Origin: Verrucomicrobia bacterium S94
GTDB lineage: Bacteria > Verrucomicrobiota > Kiritimatiellia > Kiritimatiellales > Pontiellaceae
DNA: 64,000 bases
Direction of reading: 5' to 3'
Assembly (NCBI GenBank): GCA_004299845.1
Contig: CP036201.1
Coordinates: forward strand, 1,860,001-1,924,000
The stretch's first letter is position 1. Each line of letters begins with the position of its first letter. Positions 27,181 to 36,404 of the stretch are shown piece after piece. Position numbers and translations under genes: made by a program. The notes beneath the pieces were generated by a model. It was not told where the DNA came from. It ran no database searches and saw nothing but the letters and a program-made list of their open reading frames with translations.

Positions 27181-28872
27181 TCAACCTGTCACCGCCCCTT
27201 CAGAAGCAGGCCCGACCAGCTTGGCATATTTGGCCAGCACACCGGTTTTATGTTTCGGACGCGGCTGTTTCCAGGCGCTTGAACGCCGGGAAAGTTCCGC
27301 TGCCGAAAGCTTTACCTCAATAGAACGTCTGGAAGCATCAATGGAAATAATATCCCCGTTTTTCACCAGTGCCAGCGGACCGCCCACATAGGCTTCCGGC
27401 GTAATGTGACCGATCACAAAACCATGGCTTCCGCCGGAAAACCGACCGTCGGTAATCAGCGCCACCTCTTTACCCAGCCCGCGCCCCATAATCGCCGATG
27501 TCGGCGAAAGCATTTCACGCATACCGGGTCCGCCCTGTGGACCTTCATAACGAATCACCACCACATGCCCCGCCTTAACTGAACCGTCGAGAATTTTTTT
27601 CAACGCCTGCTCCTCGGAATTGAACACTACGGCTTTTCCTTCAAAAAAAAGTCCCTCTTTACCCGAAATTTTAGCGACGGCTCCGTCAGGAGCCAGGTTC
27701 CCTTTCAGAATGACCAGATGCCCCTCCTTTTTAACCGGACGGTTCATGGGCCGGATAATCTCCTGCTTTTTCGGATAAGGCTTCACCAGAGCAAGATTCT
27801 GCTTCAGTGTTTTACCGGTAACCGTCATGCAGTTTCCATCAATCAGCCCCTCCTTCATCAGTCGGGCCATCAACGGAGCCACCCCCCCGATCTGCGCCAG
27901 ATCATTCATCACATATTTTCCGCTCGGCTTCAGATCCGCCAGCACCGGCACCCTTTTTCCAACCGCAGTAAAATCGGACAGCCGAAGCCGGACCTTGGCC
28001 GCTTTGGCCATAGCCAGCAGATGCAGCACCGCATTGGTGGATCCTCCCAAAGCCATAACCACGGTTATGGCATTGAGAAATGCCGTCCGCGTAAGAATAT
28101 CGGAGGGTTTAATCCCCTTTTCCACCAGATGCATCACCGCCCGCCCGGCAGCATGCGCCTCCTCTTTTTTATCCTTCGAAACCGCTACGCGCGAAGAACT
28201 GTTCGGCAGCGCCATCCCCAGCGCCTCAATGGCTGAAGCCATTGTGTTGGCCGTGTACATGCCGCCGCACGATCCCGCACCCGGAATGGCACAGCGTTCG
28301 ATTTCCGCAAGCTCCGCTGAACTGATTTCGCCTTTGGCATGCTGCCCGACGGCTTCGAATACAGAGACAATATCCACATCCTTTCCGCAATAGCACCCGG
28401 GTTTAATGCTTCCGCCATATACAAAAACCGATGGTCGGTTCAGCCGGGCCAGCGCCATCAGACAGCCCGGCATATTTTTATCGCACCCACCGAAAGCCAC
28501 CACGCCATCAAACCCTTCGCAGGCCGTAACGGCTTCAATAGAATCCGCGATGATTTCGCGCGAAACCAGAGAATATTTCATCCCCTCAGTGCCCATGGAA
28601 ATGCCGTCGGAAATAGATATCGTATTGAACTGCACTGCTTTGCCGCCGGCAACGGAAACCCCCTTTTCCGCCTCATCAGCCAACCGGTTGATGTGCATAT
28701 TGCACGGGGTCACCATACTCCAGGTGGACGCGATGCCGATCTGCGGTTTTTTAAAGTCGGCATCCGAAAATCCCACCGCACGAAGCATCGACCGGCTGGG
28801 GGCCCGCTCTACACCGTCGACAATGGTGGATGAATACGATCGCTGCTCTTTCCCGAATTTTCTTGCGCTCAT
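27181..28872 (-). CDS. ilvD: Dihydroxy-acid dehydratase
   Basis: A 563-residue iron-sulfur enzyme that dehydrates 2,3-dihydroxy acids to 2-oxo acids in valine and isoleucine synthesis. Cluster cysteines are visible in [18 protein letters not shown] and [34 protein letters not shown] and [15 protein letters not shown] are diagnostic. GGAGGG lies before the ATG. No other ilv genes are in the window. The palindrome TTCCGGAGATTGGAA sits right at its 3' end. Confidence 0.96.
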   Translation of the reverse strand: MSARKFGKEQRSYSSTIVDGVERAPSRSMLRAVGFSDADFKKPQIGIASTWSMVTPCNMHINRLADEAEKGVSVAGGKAVQFNTISISDGISMGTEGMKYSLVSREIIADSIEAVTACEGFDGVVAFGGCDKNMPGCLMALARLNRPSVFVYGGSIKPGCYCGKDVDIVSVFEAVGQHAKGEISSAELAEIERCAIPGAGSCGGMYTANTMASAIEALGMALPNSSSRVAVSKDKKEEAHAAGRAVMHLVEKGIKPSDILTRTAFLNAITVVMALGGSTNAVLHLLAMAKAAKVRLRLSDFTAVGKRVPVLADLKPSGKYVMNDLAQIGGVAPLMARLMKEGLIDGNCMTVTGKTLKQNLALVKPYPKKQEIIRPMNRPVKKEGHLVILKGNLAPDGAVAKISGKEGLFFEGKAVVFNSEEQALKKILDGSVKAGHVVVIRYEGPQGGPGMREMLSPTSAIMGRGLGKEVALITDGRFSGGSHGFVIGHITPEAYVGGPLALVKNGDIISIDASRRSIEVKLSAAELSRRSSAWKQPRPKHKTGVLAKYAKLVGPASEGAVTG

Positions 28873-29052
28873 ATATTGCCCTCCGAGGTTAACGGCAGTT
28901 TAAAAGGCTTTCATCCGGTTGCAACCCATTAAACCGTATTTCACCTACGAGAAAAGGTGCTTTCCGGGCTCCCGTAAATTCGCATTTTCCGGAAACCGGA
29001 AAAAAGTTCCATAGGCTGAAACCGGTATTTTTACCTGAAATCAACCGCCATT

Positions 29053-29084
29053 CGCCAACTCCCCGTAAAGTTGGCGCATTTTTT
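29053..29084 (+). terminator. Hairpin with T run ahead of the small membrane peptide (terminator or attenuator)
   Basis: A perfect 8-bp stem, CGCCAACT with AGTTGGCG, is followed by CA and six T on the plus strand, about 30 bases before the ribosome site of the 30-residue ORF. No plus-strand gene lies upstream (ilvD points away), so a transcript crossing it could only be the leader of that ORF. This makes attenuation possible. A second hairpin (TTTTCCGG/CCGGAAAA, 28985-29003) lies upstream. Confidence 0.6.
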
Positions 29085-29125
29085 GCATAAAGTGCGAAAG
29101 TAACTTTTAAAAGAAGGAGCTTAAT

Positions 29126-29218
29126 ATGAAAACGTGGTCAATTGTTGCAGTGGAAATTTCAATGGCTCTGACGGGAATCGCCATGATCGGTCTGATGGTC
29201 ATCGTGGCATTCGATTAA
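29126..29218 (+). CDS. 30-residue single-span membrane peptide
   Basis: ATG at 29126 follows AGAAGGAGC with ideal spacing. The frame encodes 30 residues: a short KTW start, then a hydrophobic span (IVAVEISMALTGIAMIGLMV, residues 5-24) and a short tail VAFD. It is followed by a very strong terminator, so it forms a complete monocistronic unit. It resembles small one-helix membrane proteins that modulate larger complexes, but I recognise no family. The strong signals at both ends argue that it is real. Confidence 0.6.
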   Translation: MKTWSIVAVEISMALTGIAMIGLMVIVAFD

Positions 29219-29247
29219 TCTGATTTAAAAAAGGGATATTCTCCCGT

Positions 29248-29304
29248 GGTTCCAATGGCTGGAAAAATCCTCCTCCCGGGATCCAGTCATTGGAACCTTT
29301 TTTT
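29248..29304 (+). terminator. Strong terminator overlapping the 3' end of the convergent deaminase gene
   Basis: Stem GGTTCCAATG-g-CTGGA pairs with TCCAG-t-CATTGGAACC, followed by seven T (29298-29304). The 3' arm and T run encode the last codons (KKRFQ, stop) of the convergent amidohydrolase gene on the other strand, so two genes share these bases. Confidence 0.88.
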
Positions 29305-30534
29305 ATAGGTACGTGCCGCGGCGATAATCTCTTCTTCGCCATCGACATAACCATGCCGCATAACCACCCGACCGTTGCAGATCACCGTATCAACACACGA
29401 TGAATCCGCGCTGTAGACCATATCTGAAATAAGATCGTATCCGGGAACAAGGCGCGGATTCTCCAGATCCACCAGAACGCAGTCGGCCAGCCGCCCCTCC
29501 GCAATCACGCCCGCTTCCAGCCCCAGCGCTTCAGCCCCGTTAACCGTAGCCATATCAAACACCGTCTTTGCCGGCATTAACGTCGGATCAGCATGAACCA
29601 CTTTAGCCTGCAGCGCGGCCAGCTTCATCTCCTCCAGCATACAGAGATTATTGTTCGAAGACGCACCATCGGTCCCCAGTGAAAGCTTCACCCCCGCCTG
29701 CAGCATCTTCTGAAACGGGAAACTGCCGGAAGCCAGTTTCATATTCGATCCCGGATTGTGAACCACCTGCACACCGCGATCCGCAAGAATCCCGATTTCC
29801 TCGTCGCTTACATGCACAACATGTGCGGCAAGCGTCTGCTCATCAAGCACACCGTTTTTTTCAAGCCACTGGACCGGCCCCAGCCCATGCTCCGCCAGGC
29901 AGTCCTCCACTTCTTTCTCCGTTTCCGAAAGGTGGATATGAAAAAGCAGTCCGTGTTCACGGGCAAAACGCTTCGCCCATTTCAGCGATGATTCGGAAAC
30001 CGTATAAATGGCATGCGGCCCCAGCGAAAAACCGATGCGGTCGGAATAGCGTACAGATTCTCCATACAGCTTTTCCGCAAGTTTACGTTCTTTTTCCGCC
30101 CGCCCCTCATCGTTGAGATCGATGAATACCGATGACAGTACGGCGCGCAGCCCCATTTCCTCAACGGCACGCGCCACACCGTGATAGTGCCAGTACATAT
30201 CCGCAAAACAGGTTGTCCCGGATTTAATCATCTCCAGGCAGGCCAGCCTCGCCCCGTGGTAAATATCCTCTTCCGTCATTCCGGCTTCAAGCGGCCAGAT
30301 ATGATTGTTCAGCCAGTCGTGCAGATGCAGATCATCAGCATAACCGCGCAGCAGCGTCATCGAAGCATGCGTATGCATATTGATGAGCCCCGGAATAATC
30401 GCCATTCCCTTCCCGTCCAGCACCTCATCCGCCCCGGTTTCAATATCCGGAGCAATGGACTCAAAGCGGTTTCCTTTAATCAGAACATCTGTACACGCCC
30501 CGTTCAGCTCTACATTTTTAATCAGTAAACTCAT
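29287..30534 (-). CDS. mtaD: Amidohydrolase, 5'-methylthioadenosine/S-adenosylhomocysteine deaminase type
   Basis: A 415-residue metal-dependent deaminase of the TrzN/MtaD group. Metal ligands are visible: the HTHASMTLLRG block (family HxHxxxxxxRG) near residue 55, His in LGPHAIYTVS and IHLSET, His in HVVHV and Asp in LGTDGASSNN. The likely role is deaminating MTA or SAH for methionine salvage. The start at 30534 follows GGAG; an ORF from 30546 adds MENC without support. The final codons lie inside the opposing terminator. Other purine or cytosine-type deaminations cannot be excluded. Confidence 0.85.
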   Translation of the reverse strand: MSLLIKNVELNGACTDVLIKGNRFESIAPDIETGADEVLDGKGMAIIPGLINMHTHASMTLLRGYADDLHLHDWLNNHIWPLEAGMTEEDIYHGARLACLEMIKSGTTCFADMYWHYHGVARAVEEMGLRAVLSSVFIDLNDEGRAEKERKLAEKLYGESVRYSDRIGFSLGPHAIYTVSESSLKWAKRFAREHGLLFHIHLSETEKEVEDCLAEHGLGPVQWLEKNGVLDEQTLAAHVVHVSDEEIGILADRGVQVVHNPGSNMKLASGSFPFQKMLQAGVKLSLGTDGASSNNNLCMLEEMKLAALQAKVVHADPTLMPAKTVFDMATVNGAEALGLEAGVIAEGRLADCVLVDLENPRLVPGYDLISDMVYSADSSCVDTVICNGRVVMRHGYVDGEEEIIAAARTYKKRFQ

Positions 30535-30650
30535 ACAATTCTCCAATCACCGGAAACTCTAAACACCCCGCCGCAAATAGTCATTCCCCTTTTGGCTTCC
30601 AACCACTGAAAAACCATGGCTTTAATTAGGTTTTGGATAAGGGGAATTTC

Positions 30651-32573
30651 ATGAAGCTATTTGTTCCGGGCAGAATCTGTCTTTTTGGAGAGCACTCCGA
30701 CTGGGCAGGCGGATACCGCCGCATAAATGCAGACATCGAAAAAGGTACGGCACTGATCGTGGGAACCAATCAGGGTCTGTATGCCGAAGTAAAACCGCAT
30801 CCGGATAAACTGATTCTCAAAGCCTGTTTTGAAGACGGCCGTCGGGCAGAGCCCATTGAACTCCCTATGGAGCGTGATGCCCTGCTGAACGAAGCGGTTA
30901 AAGGCGGATTCGCCAGCTATGCCGCCGGTGTGGCCTATCAGATTCTTACCCACTACCGCGTCCGGGGCCTGGAAATCGATAATTACCACACCGACCTTCC
31001 GGTCCAGAAAGGGCTTTCCTCCTCGGCAGCCATTACCGTGCTGGTGGCGCGGGCGTTCAACCGGATCTATGATCTGAAAATGACCGTACGCGGGGAAATG
31101 GAATACGCCTATCTCGGCGAAATTACAACGCCGTCTCGCTGCGGCCGCCTGGACCAGGGCTGCGCATACGGAAACCGACCCGTCAAAATGACCTTCGACG
31201 GCGACCGGCTCGACGTAGAGGAACTGAACGTTCCGGTTCCGCTCCATTACGTCATCGTTGATCTGAAAGCGCACAAGGATACGGTCGAAATCCTCGCCAA
31301 ACTGAATCAGTGCTATCCTTTCGCTGAAAATGAAACCCAGAAAAAGGTTCAGGAATACCTCGGCCCGATCAATGCCGATATAAATGCCCGTGCTGCAGAA
31401 GCCATCCGTCACGGCGATGCGGAAACCGTCGGCAGGCTTATGGTAGAAGCACAGGCCAGGTTCGATGAACATCTGCAACCGGCCTGCCCTTCCCAGCTGA
31501 CATCACCCGTACTGCATAAACTGCTGGCCTATGAACCGATTCAGAACTACATCCTCGGCGGAAAGGGCGTCGGCTCGCAGGGCGACGGCACCGCACAGTT
31601 TCTGGTTAAAAACCGGGAAGCTCAGGACAAGGTGATTGAAATTATCGAACGCGACCTGCAGATGCCCTGCATGAAACTGGATATTGAATCCGTCAACCAG
31701 CTCCGCAAAGCGGTCATTCCGGCCGCCGGTTTCGGCGACCAGCTCTTCCCCTCTTCCAAAACACTGAAGAAAGAAATGTTCCCGATCATTGATCACGACG
31801 GCCGCGCCAAACCGGTTATTATGGTGATTGTTGAACAGGTACTGAATGCAGGTGTCGACGAAGTCGGCATTGTTATTCAGGAATCGGACCGCGAACTGTT
31901 CGAAGATTTTTTTCATCAGCGACTGCCGATTGAACATCTGCACAAACTGCCGCAGGAAGACCAGCGCTATATGCAGCACATCATGGACATCGGAAATAAA
32001 GTTTCGTTCATCGTGCAGGAGGGGCAGGAAGGCTTCGGACACGCGGTCTATTCGGCCAGAGAATGGGTGGGGAACGAACCGTTCATCCTGATGCTGGGCG
32101 ACCACCTATTTGCTTCAGAAACCGACAAACCCTGCATTCAGCAGTTGATTGAAGTGTATGAAAAAACCGGTCGAAGCGTGGTCGGCCTGCGGGAAACCCC
32201 GGAAGAAAAAATCAAACACTTCGGCTGTGCCACCGGCATTTGGGAATCGGACTGCGATATGCTTTCCATCACGGAGTTTGTGGAAAAACCGACGGTGGAA
32301 TATGCCCGCAAACATCTGGATACACAGGGCGTTCCCGAAGGTCATTTCCTCGCCATTTTCGGGCAGTACATTCTCACCCCGCACATCTTCCAGCTGCTGG
32401 AGGATCATATTTCACGGAATGTTCGCGAAGGCGGCGCGTTTCAGCTGACTTCCTGTCTCGACCGACTGCGCCAGGAGGAAGGCTTCCTCGGTCTGCGGAT
32501 TAAAGGACGGCGTTTCGACATTGGAAATCCGGAAGATTATCGTCAGACCCTGATCGAGTATCAGAACAGTTAG
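30651..32573 (+). CDS. Fused GHMP sugar kinase and GalU-like nucleotidyltransferase
   Basis: A 640-residue two-domain protein. Residues about 1-340 are a GHMP kinase: GRICLFGEHSDWAGGY (galactokinase-like GEHxDW), the ATP loop LPVQKGLSSSAA, and GGKGVGSQGDGTAQF as third motif. Residues about 350-640 resemble UTP-glucose-1-phosphate uridylyltransferase: PAAGFGDQLFPSSKTLKKEMFPI, MLGDHLF, EFVEKP and KGRRFDIGNPEDY. In GalU the loop reads GxGTRxxP; here T-R is D-Q, an unusual change in the nucleotide-binding loop. Start at 30651 from AAGGGGAA spacing. A kinase plus pyrophosphorylase would turn a free sugar into an NDP-sugar in one protein, as Fkp does for fucose with another domain order. Substrate unknown. 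Confidence 0.85.
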   Translation: MKLFVPGRICLFGEHSDWAGGYRRINADIEKGTALIVGTNQGLYAEVKPHPDKLILKACFEDGRRAEPIELPMERDALLNEAVKGGFASYAAGVAYQILTHYRVRGLEIDNYHTDLPVQKGLSSSAAITVLVARAFNRIYDLKMTVRGEMEYAYLGEITTPSRCGRLDQGCAYGNRPVKMTFDGDRLDVEELNVPVPLHYVIVDLKAHKDTVEILAKLNQCYPFAENETQKKVQEYLGPINADINARAAEAIRHGDAETVGRLMVEAQARFDEHLQPACPSQLTSPVLHKLLAYEPIQNYILGGKGVGSQGDGTAQFLVKNREAQDKVIEIIERDLQMPCMKLDIESVNQLRKAVIPAAGFGDQLFPSSKTLKKEMFPIIDHDGRAKPVIMVIVEQVLNAGVDEVGIVIQESDRELFEDFFHQRLPIEHLHKLPQEDQRYMQHIMDIGNKVSFIVQEGQEGFGHAVYSAREWVGNEPFILMLGDHLFASETDKPCIQQLIEVYEKTGRSVVGLRETPEEKIKHFGCATGIWESDCDMLSITEFVEKPTVEYARKHLDTQGVPEGHFLAIFGQYILTPHIFQLLEDHISRNVREGGAFQLTSCLDRLRQEEGFLGLRIKGRRFDIGNPEDYRQTLIEYQNS

Positions 32574-32627
32574 CACGAGTTTCCTGTTTACTGAACTGAA
32601 CTCATCCTCCGCACAGGCCCGGAAATC

Positions 32628-34061
32628 TTAATATGCACCATCCTGTTTAAAGACCGCCTTGAACGTACGGAAGATGATAACGACATCAAGCCAGATGGAC
32701 CAGTTCCGCACATAGTACGGATCCCATTTTTCCATGCCGGCGGTACCGGCCTCACTCCGGCCGGAAACCTGCCAGAGACCGGTAATACCCGGCTGCACCT
32801 TATCACGGAGAAAACGGACCTGTTCCGGCAGTTCATCGAAATGGTATTGGGGCAGCGGCCGCGGCCCCACCAATGACATCGTTCCGCGAAGTACATTGAA
32901 CAGCTGCGGGATTTCATCCAGCGAGGTTTTTCGCAGAAAATTTCCAACCTTTGTTATCCGCGGATCCTTCTTCAGCTTAAAGTGCTTTTCCCATTCCGCC
33001 CTCAGTGCGGCATCCTTTTTCAGCGCACGTTCCAGCACTTCTTCAGCATTCGGCACCATGGTCCGGAACTTCACGGTACGGAACGTCCCCCCCGTCCGAC
33101 CGACACGTTTCTGCAGAAAAATCGGATTTTCCCGGTCCTCCAGCCAGATCAGAATGTACAGCAGAAGCATCAGCGGAGCCCATAACGGCGATGTCCCGAG
33201 AACCAGCACCAGATCCATAAACCGTTTAAAAAACCGGGAAAACGGATTCAGCAGATTTTTTGTAATCTCCAGTCCCAGAATCCCCTGCAGATCGCGGGGA
33301 ACCACCCAGAGCGAAGGCGCATCTTCCAGGTCAGGAATCAGAATGACCCGGCGGTAATAGGCCAACGGTCCTTCGAGCATTTCGACCACCTGATGCCGGG
33401 AACGCCGCGTTCCCGAAGTCACAATCGCTACCGGTGTTCTGCTGGTGATGTTATGAAGATCTCCCCTCACGGATACCCCGCGAATAATCGACCCCTGCGC
33501 CGCCTCATCCGAAAAAACGGCCGCCGGAATATAGCCAAGCCCCGGCTCCCCACGCAGCGCATCAATCACCGTTATCACCGATCGGCGGTCCCCGTACACC
33601 GAAACCGGGACGCCCCACGCAGCATGCCGGATAATAAAACCGCGCATGAACGCCCGTCCCAGCGGAATCAGCACCGCACTGAACAAATAGGTGAAAAGAA
33701 AAACGATACGACTCTGAACAATGGTTACTTTGGCAAAAAACGAAGCAACCAGAACAAGGGTCAGCATGATGAACAAGGCATACTGAATCCGGCGGAGCTC
33801 ATCCACCACCCCGATGCCCCAGCCGGGCAGCAGCCGGAAAACCGCAGCAATAACAAGCCAGACCGGTACAATCAGATACCCATGTTCCAATTTTAGCGGC
33901 AGATCATTGATCCATAACAGAATCAGCTTTGCCCATACAACCGCAATACTCACCACAAACGCATCGGAAAAGGCCACGGCCATGGCATTGAATACGGCAC
34001 GACGGTAATAACTGGATGGTTTCGCTCCCGCAGAATCAACATTAACAATACTTTTTTTCAA
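32628..34061 (-). CDS. WbaP-type polyprenyl glycosylphosphotransferase (initiating enzyme)
   Basis: A 477-residue membrane protein that puts the first sugar phosphate onto undecaprenyl phosphate. It has about five N-terminal membrane spans (30-150), a cytoplasmic CoA-binding-like domain (YGDRRSVITVIDAL), one more hydrophobic hairpin near 290, and the C-terminal catalytic domain with KRFMDLVLVLG, VKFRTMVPNAEE, LRKTSLDEIPQLFNVLRG and SLVGPRPLP. The KFR, D-E and GPRP blocks are the hallmarks. Galactose or glucose 1-phosphate is usual. It is the most distal gene of the polysaccharide locus in transcription order. Confidence 0.93.
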   Translation of the reverse strand: MKKSIVNVDSAGAKPSSYYRRAVFNAMAVAFSDAFVVSIAVVWAKLILLWINDLPLKLEHGYLIVPVWLVIAAVFRLLPGWGIGVVDELRRIQYALFIMLTLVLVASFFAKVTIVQSRIVFLFTYLFSAVLIPLGRAFMRGFIIRHAAWGVPVSVYGDRRSVITVIDALRGEPGLGYIPAAVFSDEAAQGSIIRGVSVRGDLHNITSRTPVAIVTSGTRRSRHQVVEMLEGPLAYYRRVILIPDLEDAPSLWVVPRDLQGILGLEITKNLLNPFSRFFKRFMDLVLVLGTSPLWAPLMLLLYILIWLEDRENPIFLQKRVGRTGGTFRTVKFRTMVPNAEEVLERALKKDAALRAEWEKHFKLKKDPRITKVGNFLRKTSLDEIPQLFNVLRGTMSLVGPRPLPQYHFDELPEQVRFLRDKVQPGITGLWQVSGRSEAGTAGMEKWDPYYVRNWSIWLDVVIIFRTFKAVFKQDGAY

Positions 34062-34146
34062 ATAAACTCCCTGAATATTGAAAAACTCATACCAAACTAG
34101 TACAATATACTAGATCAACTAATATGATTACAAATAATGTTAACGA

Positions 34147-36315
34147 CTAATGCTCCATCAGCCTGAAGAGCTCATCAAGCGAACGGTCACCCTCCGCCTC
34201 TTCCGGCTCGCCGGAGAACTGGTTAATCACAGCTTTCACATCAACTTTTTCAGTTGGTGCCGGAGCTTCAGAAGCCGGATCATTCTCTCCCCGCAGCTGC
34301 CTTTCCAGCCATTGGATATTTCTGCGTGATGACGGAGAACGCCGGATCGTCTCCATATGCCGGAAGGCCGCAAGCGAAGCCTCAAACGCCTCCGCTTTAC
34401 GAAGTTCCGCTCCCAGAATCCACCAGTATTCATCGTTGAACTTCCGGTAATTACAAGCTTCACGAATCAGCTGCAGCCCTGCGGATTCCAGCACTGTATC
34501 CCGCTCAAACTCCCGGGCATCAGGAGCATGATAGCGACTCAGAAATATTAATGTTCGCCCCAGCGATATCAGCGACTCAGGATCTTTAGGATTATGCACG
34601 ACCGCTTCTTCAAAAGCATCCCGAGCTTTTTCCGCCCAGGCGATTTTTTCATCCGGAACCAGACAGTGACGGCACTCTTCATGCGCGATCTGCCCCAGGC
34701 CGCGATGCGCCTTCCAGTTATCCGGTGCCAGCCTGACCGCCATTCGATATTTTTCAGCAATGCGCTCTGCATTCCCCGTCGGGTCAGACTGTTTCGCCGA
34801 TATATAATCCCCCGCAGCATTGAAAAAGGCCGACCCCATCACCGGCACAGCCGCAATCGCCAGCAGAAGAAATCCCAAAGCCGGTATCCCTTGAAAAATA
34901 CCGCTCAACACATTGCGTTTTCCGGCCGTTCTTCGCTCAGCATCAGCACGTTGCTCATCCCCATCATCGACTCGACGTTGCGACCGGTTCTTTCTGCGGT
35001 TTTCTGAATGCTTCGATCTGCGGTCCGACCCCGCAATCGGCCCCACTGCCAGCGCCGCCAGCAGCGCAAACATCATGGCATTCGGAAAAACATGCATTTG
35101 AAAATCAAAGAATGAATGCACCATCGTACCGGCCACCGCCCCGAGAAACGCAAAACCCATAAAGGCATGACGCGTCTCCTCAGCCCGCAGCGACTTTACC
35201 AGCAGCCAAAGGCAGCCCCACAGCCAGGCCAGTGCAAACAGAATGAACCCGACCAGACCGAATTCGGAAATCAGCTCAAGATATTCATTGTGCGGATGTC
35301 CCGTCAGAATTCGCTTCCCTTTAAACCGCTTCCTGAACTCCGGATAAGCATACCGATAAGATCCCGGCCCGTATCCCGTCATTGGATTCGCCGAAATCAT
35401 ATCCAGCGTATCCATCCAGGTCTGCGGACGGAAATCCGGCGCATCGCTGCCGATCCCTTCCTTTGCCTGCCCCTCAATAAATTCCACCACCGGCTCCATG
35501 CGCCGCTGGAAGGTCTCCGAATAGCGCCAGGCTCCCACGAGCAGCAGCACAGAAGAGAGCGGCACCAGAATCACCAGCCCCGCAAACAGTTTTTTACTTT
35601 TCCGCAACGCCATCAGACAAAGCACAACCCCGACCCCGGCAATACTGCCCAGCCAGCCCGCACGCGACTCCGTCAGAAACAGCGGCGGAAGCATCGCCAC
35701 AAAGCTGTACGCCGCCAGAATTTTCAAATAGATCCCGCTCTGAGGAATAAACAGCAGCGCCAGACAGAACGGCAGCAGCATCTGCATCAGATGCGCAAAA
35801 TGATTGGGACAGATATACGTCGAAGCCAGCCGTTTTGAAGAAGTCAGATAATGATCCGTATACCGTTCCGTCCAGAGAATGGACATCGGCGATTTGAAAT
35901 GAATAATCATACCGTACAGCGCCAGCAGCATGACGATAAAAATCAGTACGCCGAGAATAATACGATTATCCTTAAAGGCTGTAAGTTCCCGTCCCCAGAC
36001 CATGAAAGAACCGATGACTGTTGCCAAAAACAGCATCCGCACCTTGGCCTCAAACGTCATCAACGCATCCGGAATCATGGCCATACCCCACAACACAAAC
36101 AGCACCCAAAGCCATGACGAAACCGGAAATTTCACATCCGCTTCCCGCTCATCCGCCCGCCGGAACGCCCCCGCCGCCCCCCGCAGCAGCGCCGCCGCCA
36201 CCGCAAACAGCCCGACCACAAAAACCGGAGCCAGCAGCAGATGCTTATCCTGACCGACCACACCGTAGAGCAGGAAACAGACAATTGTAATAATCAGAAG
36301 AAGTAACGAACTCAT
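34147..36315 (-). CDS. O-antigen ligase/polymerase-like membrane protein with C-terminal TPRs
   Basis: A 722-residue protein. The first 430 residues have about twelve membrane spans with the Wzy_C/O-antigen ligase loop TESRAGWLGS and GHPHNEYLELISEFGLVGF. A charged linker (KHSENRRKNRSQRR...) leads to one more span near 480. TPR-like helices follow (AEKYRMAVRLAPDNWKAHRGLGQ, AFEEAVVHNPKDPESLISLGRTL), exposed outside the membrane. This layout is common in PVC bacteria for polysaccharide or glycan ligases. It lies just past the GME terminator, so it may have its own promoter. Confidence 0.88.
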   Translation of the reverse strand: MSSLLLLIITIVCFLLYGVVGQDKHLLLAPVFVVGLFAVAAALLRGAAGAFRRADEREADVKFPVSSWLWVLFVLWGMAMIPDALMTFEAKVRMLFLATVIGSFMVWGRELTAFKDNRIILGVLIFIVMLLALYGMIIHFKSPMSILWTERYTDHYLTSSKRLASTYICPNHFAHLMQMLLPFCLALLFIPQSGIYLKILAAYSFVAMLPPLFLTESRAGWLGSIAGVGVVLCLMALRKSKKLFAGLVILVPLSSVLLLVGAWRYSETFQRRMEPVVEFIEGQAKEGIGSDAPDFRPQTWMDTLDMISANPMTGYGPGSYRYAYPEFRKRFKGKRILTGHPHNEYLELISEFGLVGFILFALAWLWGCLWLLVKSLRAEETRHAFMGFAFLGAVAGTMVHSFFDFQMHVFPNAMMFALLAALAVGPIAGSDRRSKHSENRRKNRSQRRVDDGDEQRADAERRTAGKRNVLSGIFQGIPALGFLLLAIAAVPVMGSAFFNAAGDYISAKQSDPTGNAERIAEKYRMAVRLAPDNWKAHRGLGQIAHEECRHCLVPDEKIAWAEKARDAFEEAVVHNPKDPESLISLGRTLIFLSRYHAPDAREFERDTVLESAGLQLIREACNYRKFNDEYWWILGAELRKAEAFEASLAAFRHMETIRRSPSSRRNIQWLERQLRGENDPASEAPAPTEKVDVKAVINQFSGEPEEAEGDRSLDELFRLMEH

Positions 36316-36355
36316 ATAGATATTTATTTAAACGGATTCACTTCCATTGGAACAC

Positions 36356-36388
36356 AAAAAAAGCGCACACAACTTTTGTGTGCGCTTT
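36356..36388 (-). terminator. Terminator after the GDP-mannose 3,5-epimerase gene
   Basis: A perfect 13-bp stem (36360-36372 with 36376-36388) and three-base loop followed by seven T on the minus strand, 16 bases past the epimerase stop. It splits the polysaccharide locus into two transcription units. Confidence 0.9.
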
Positions 36389-36404
36389 AACGCAGATCCA
36401 TAGC

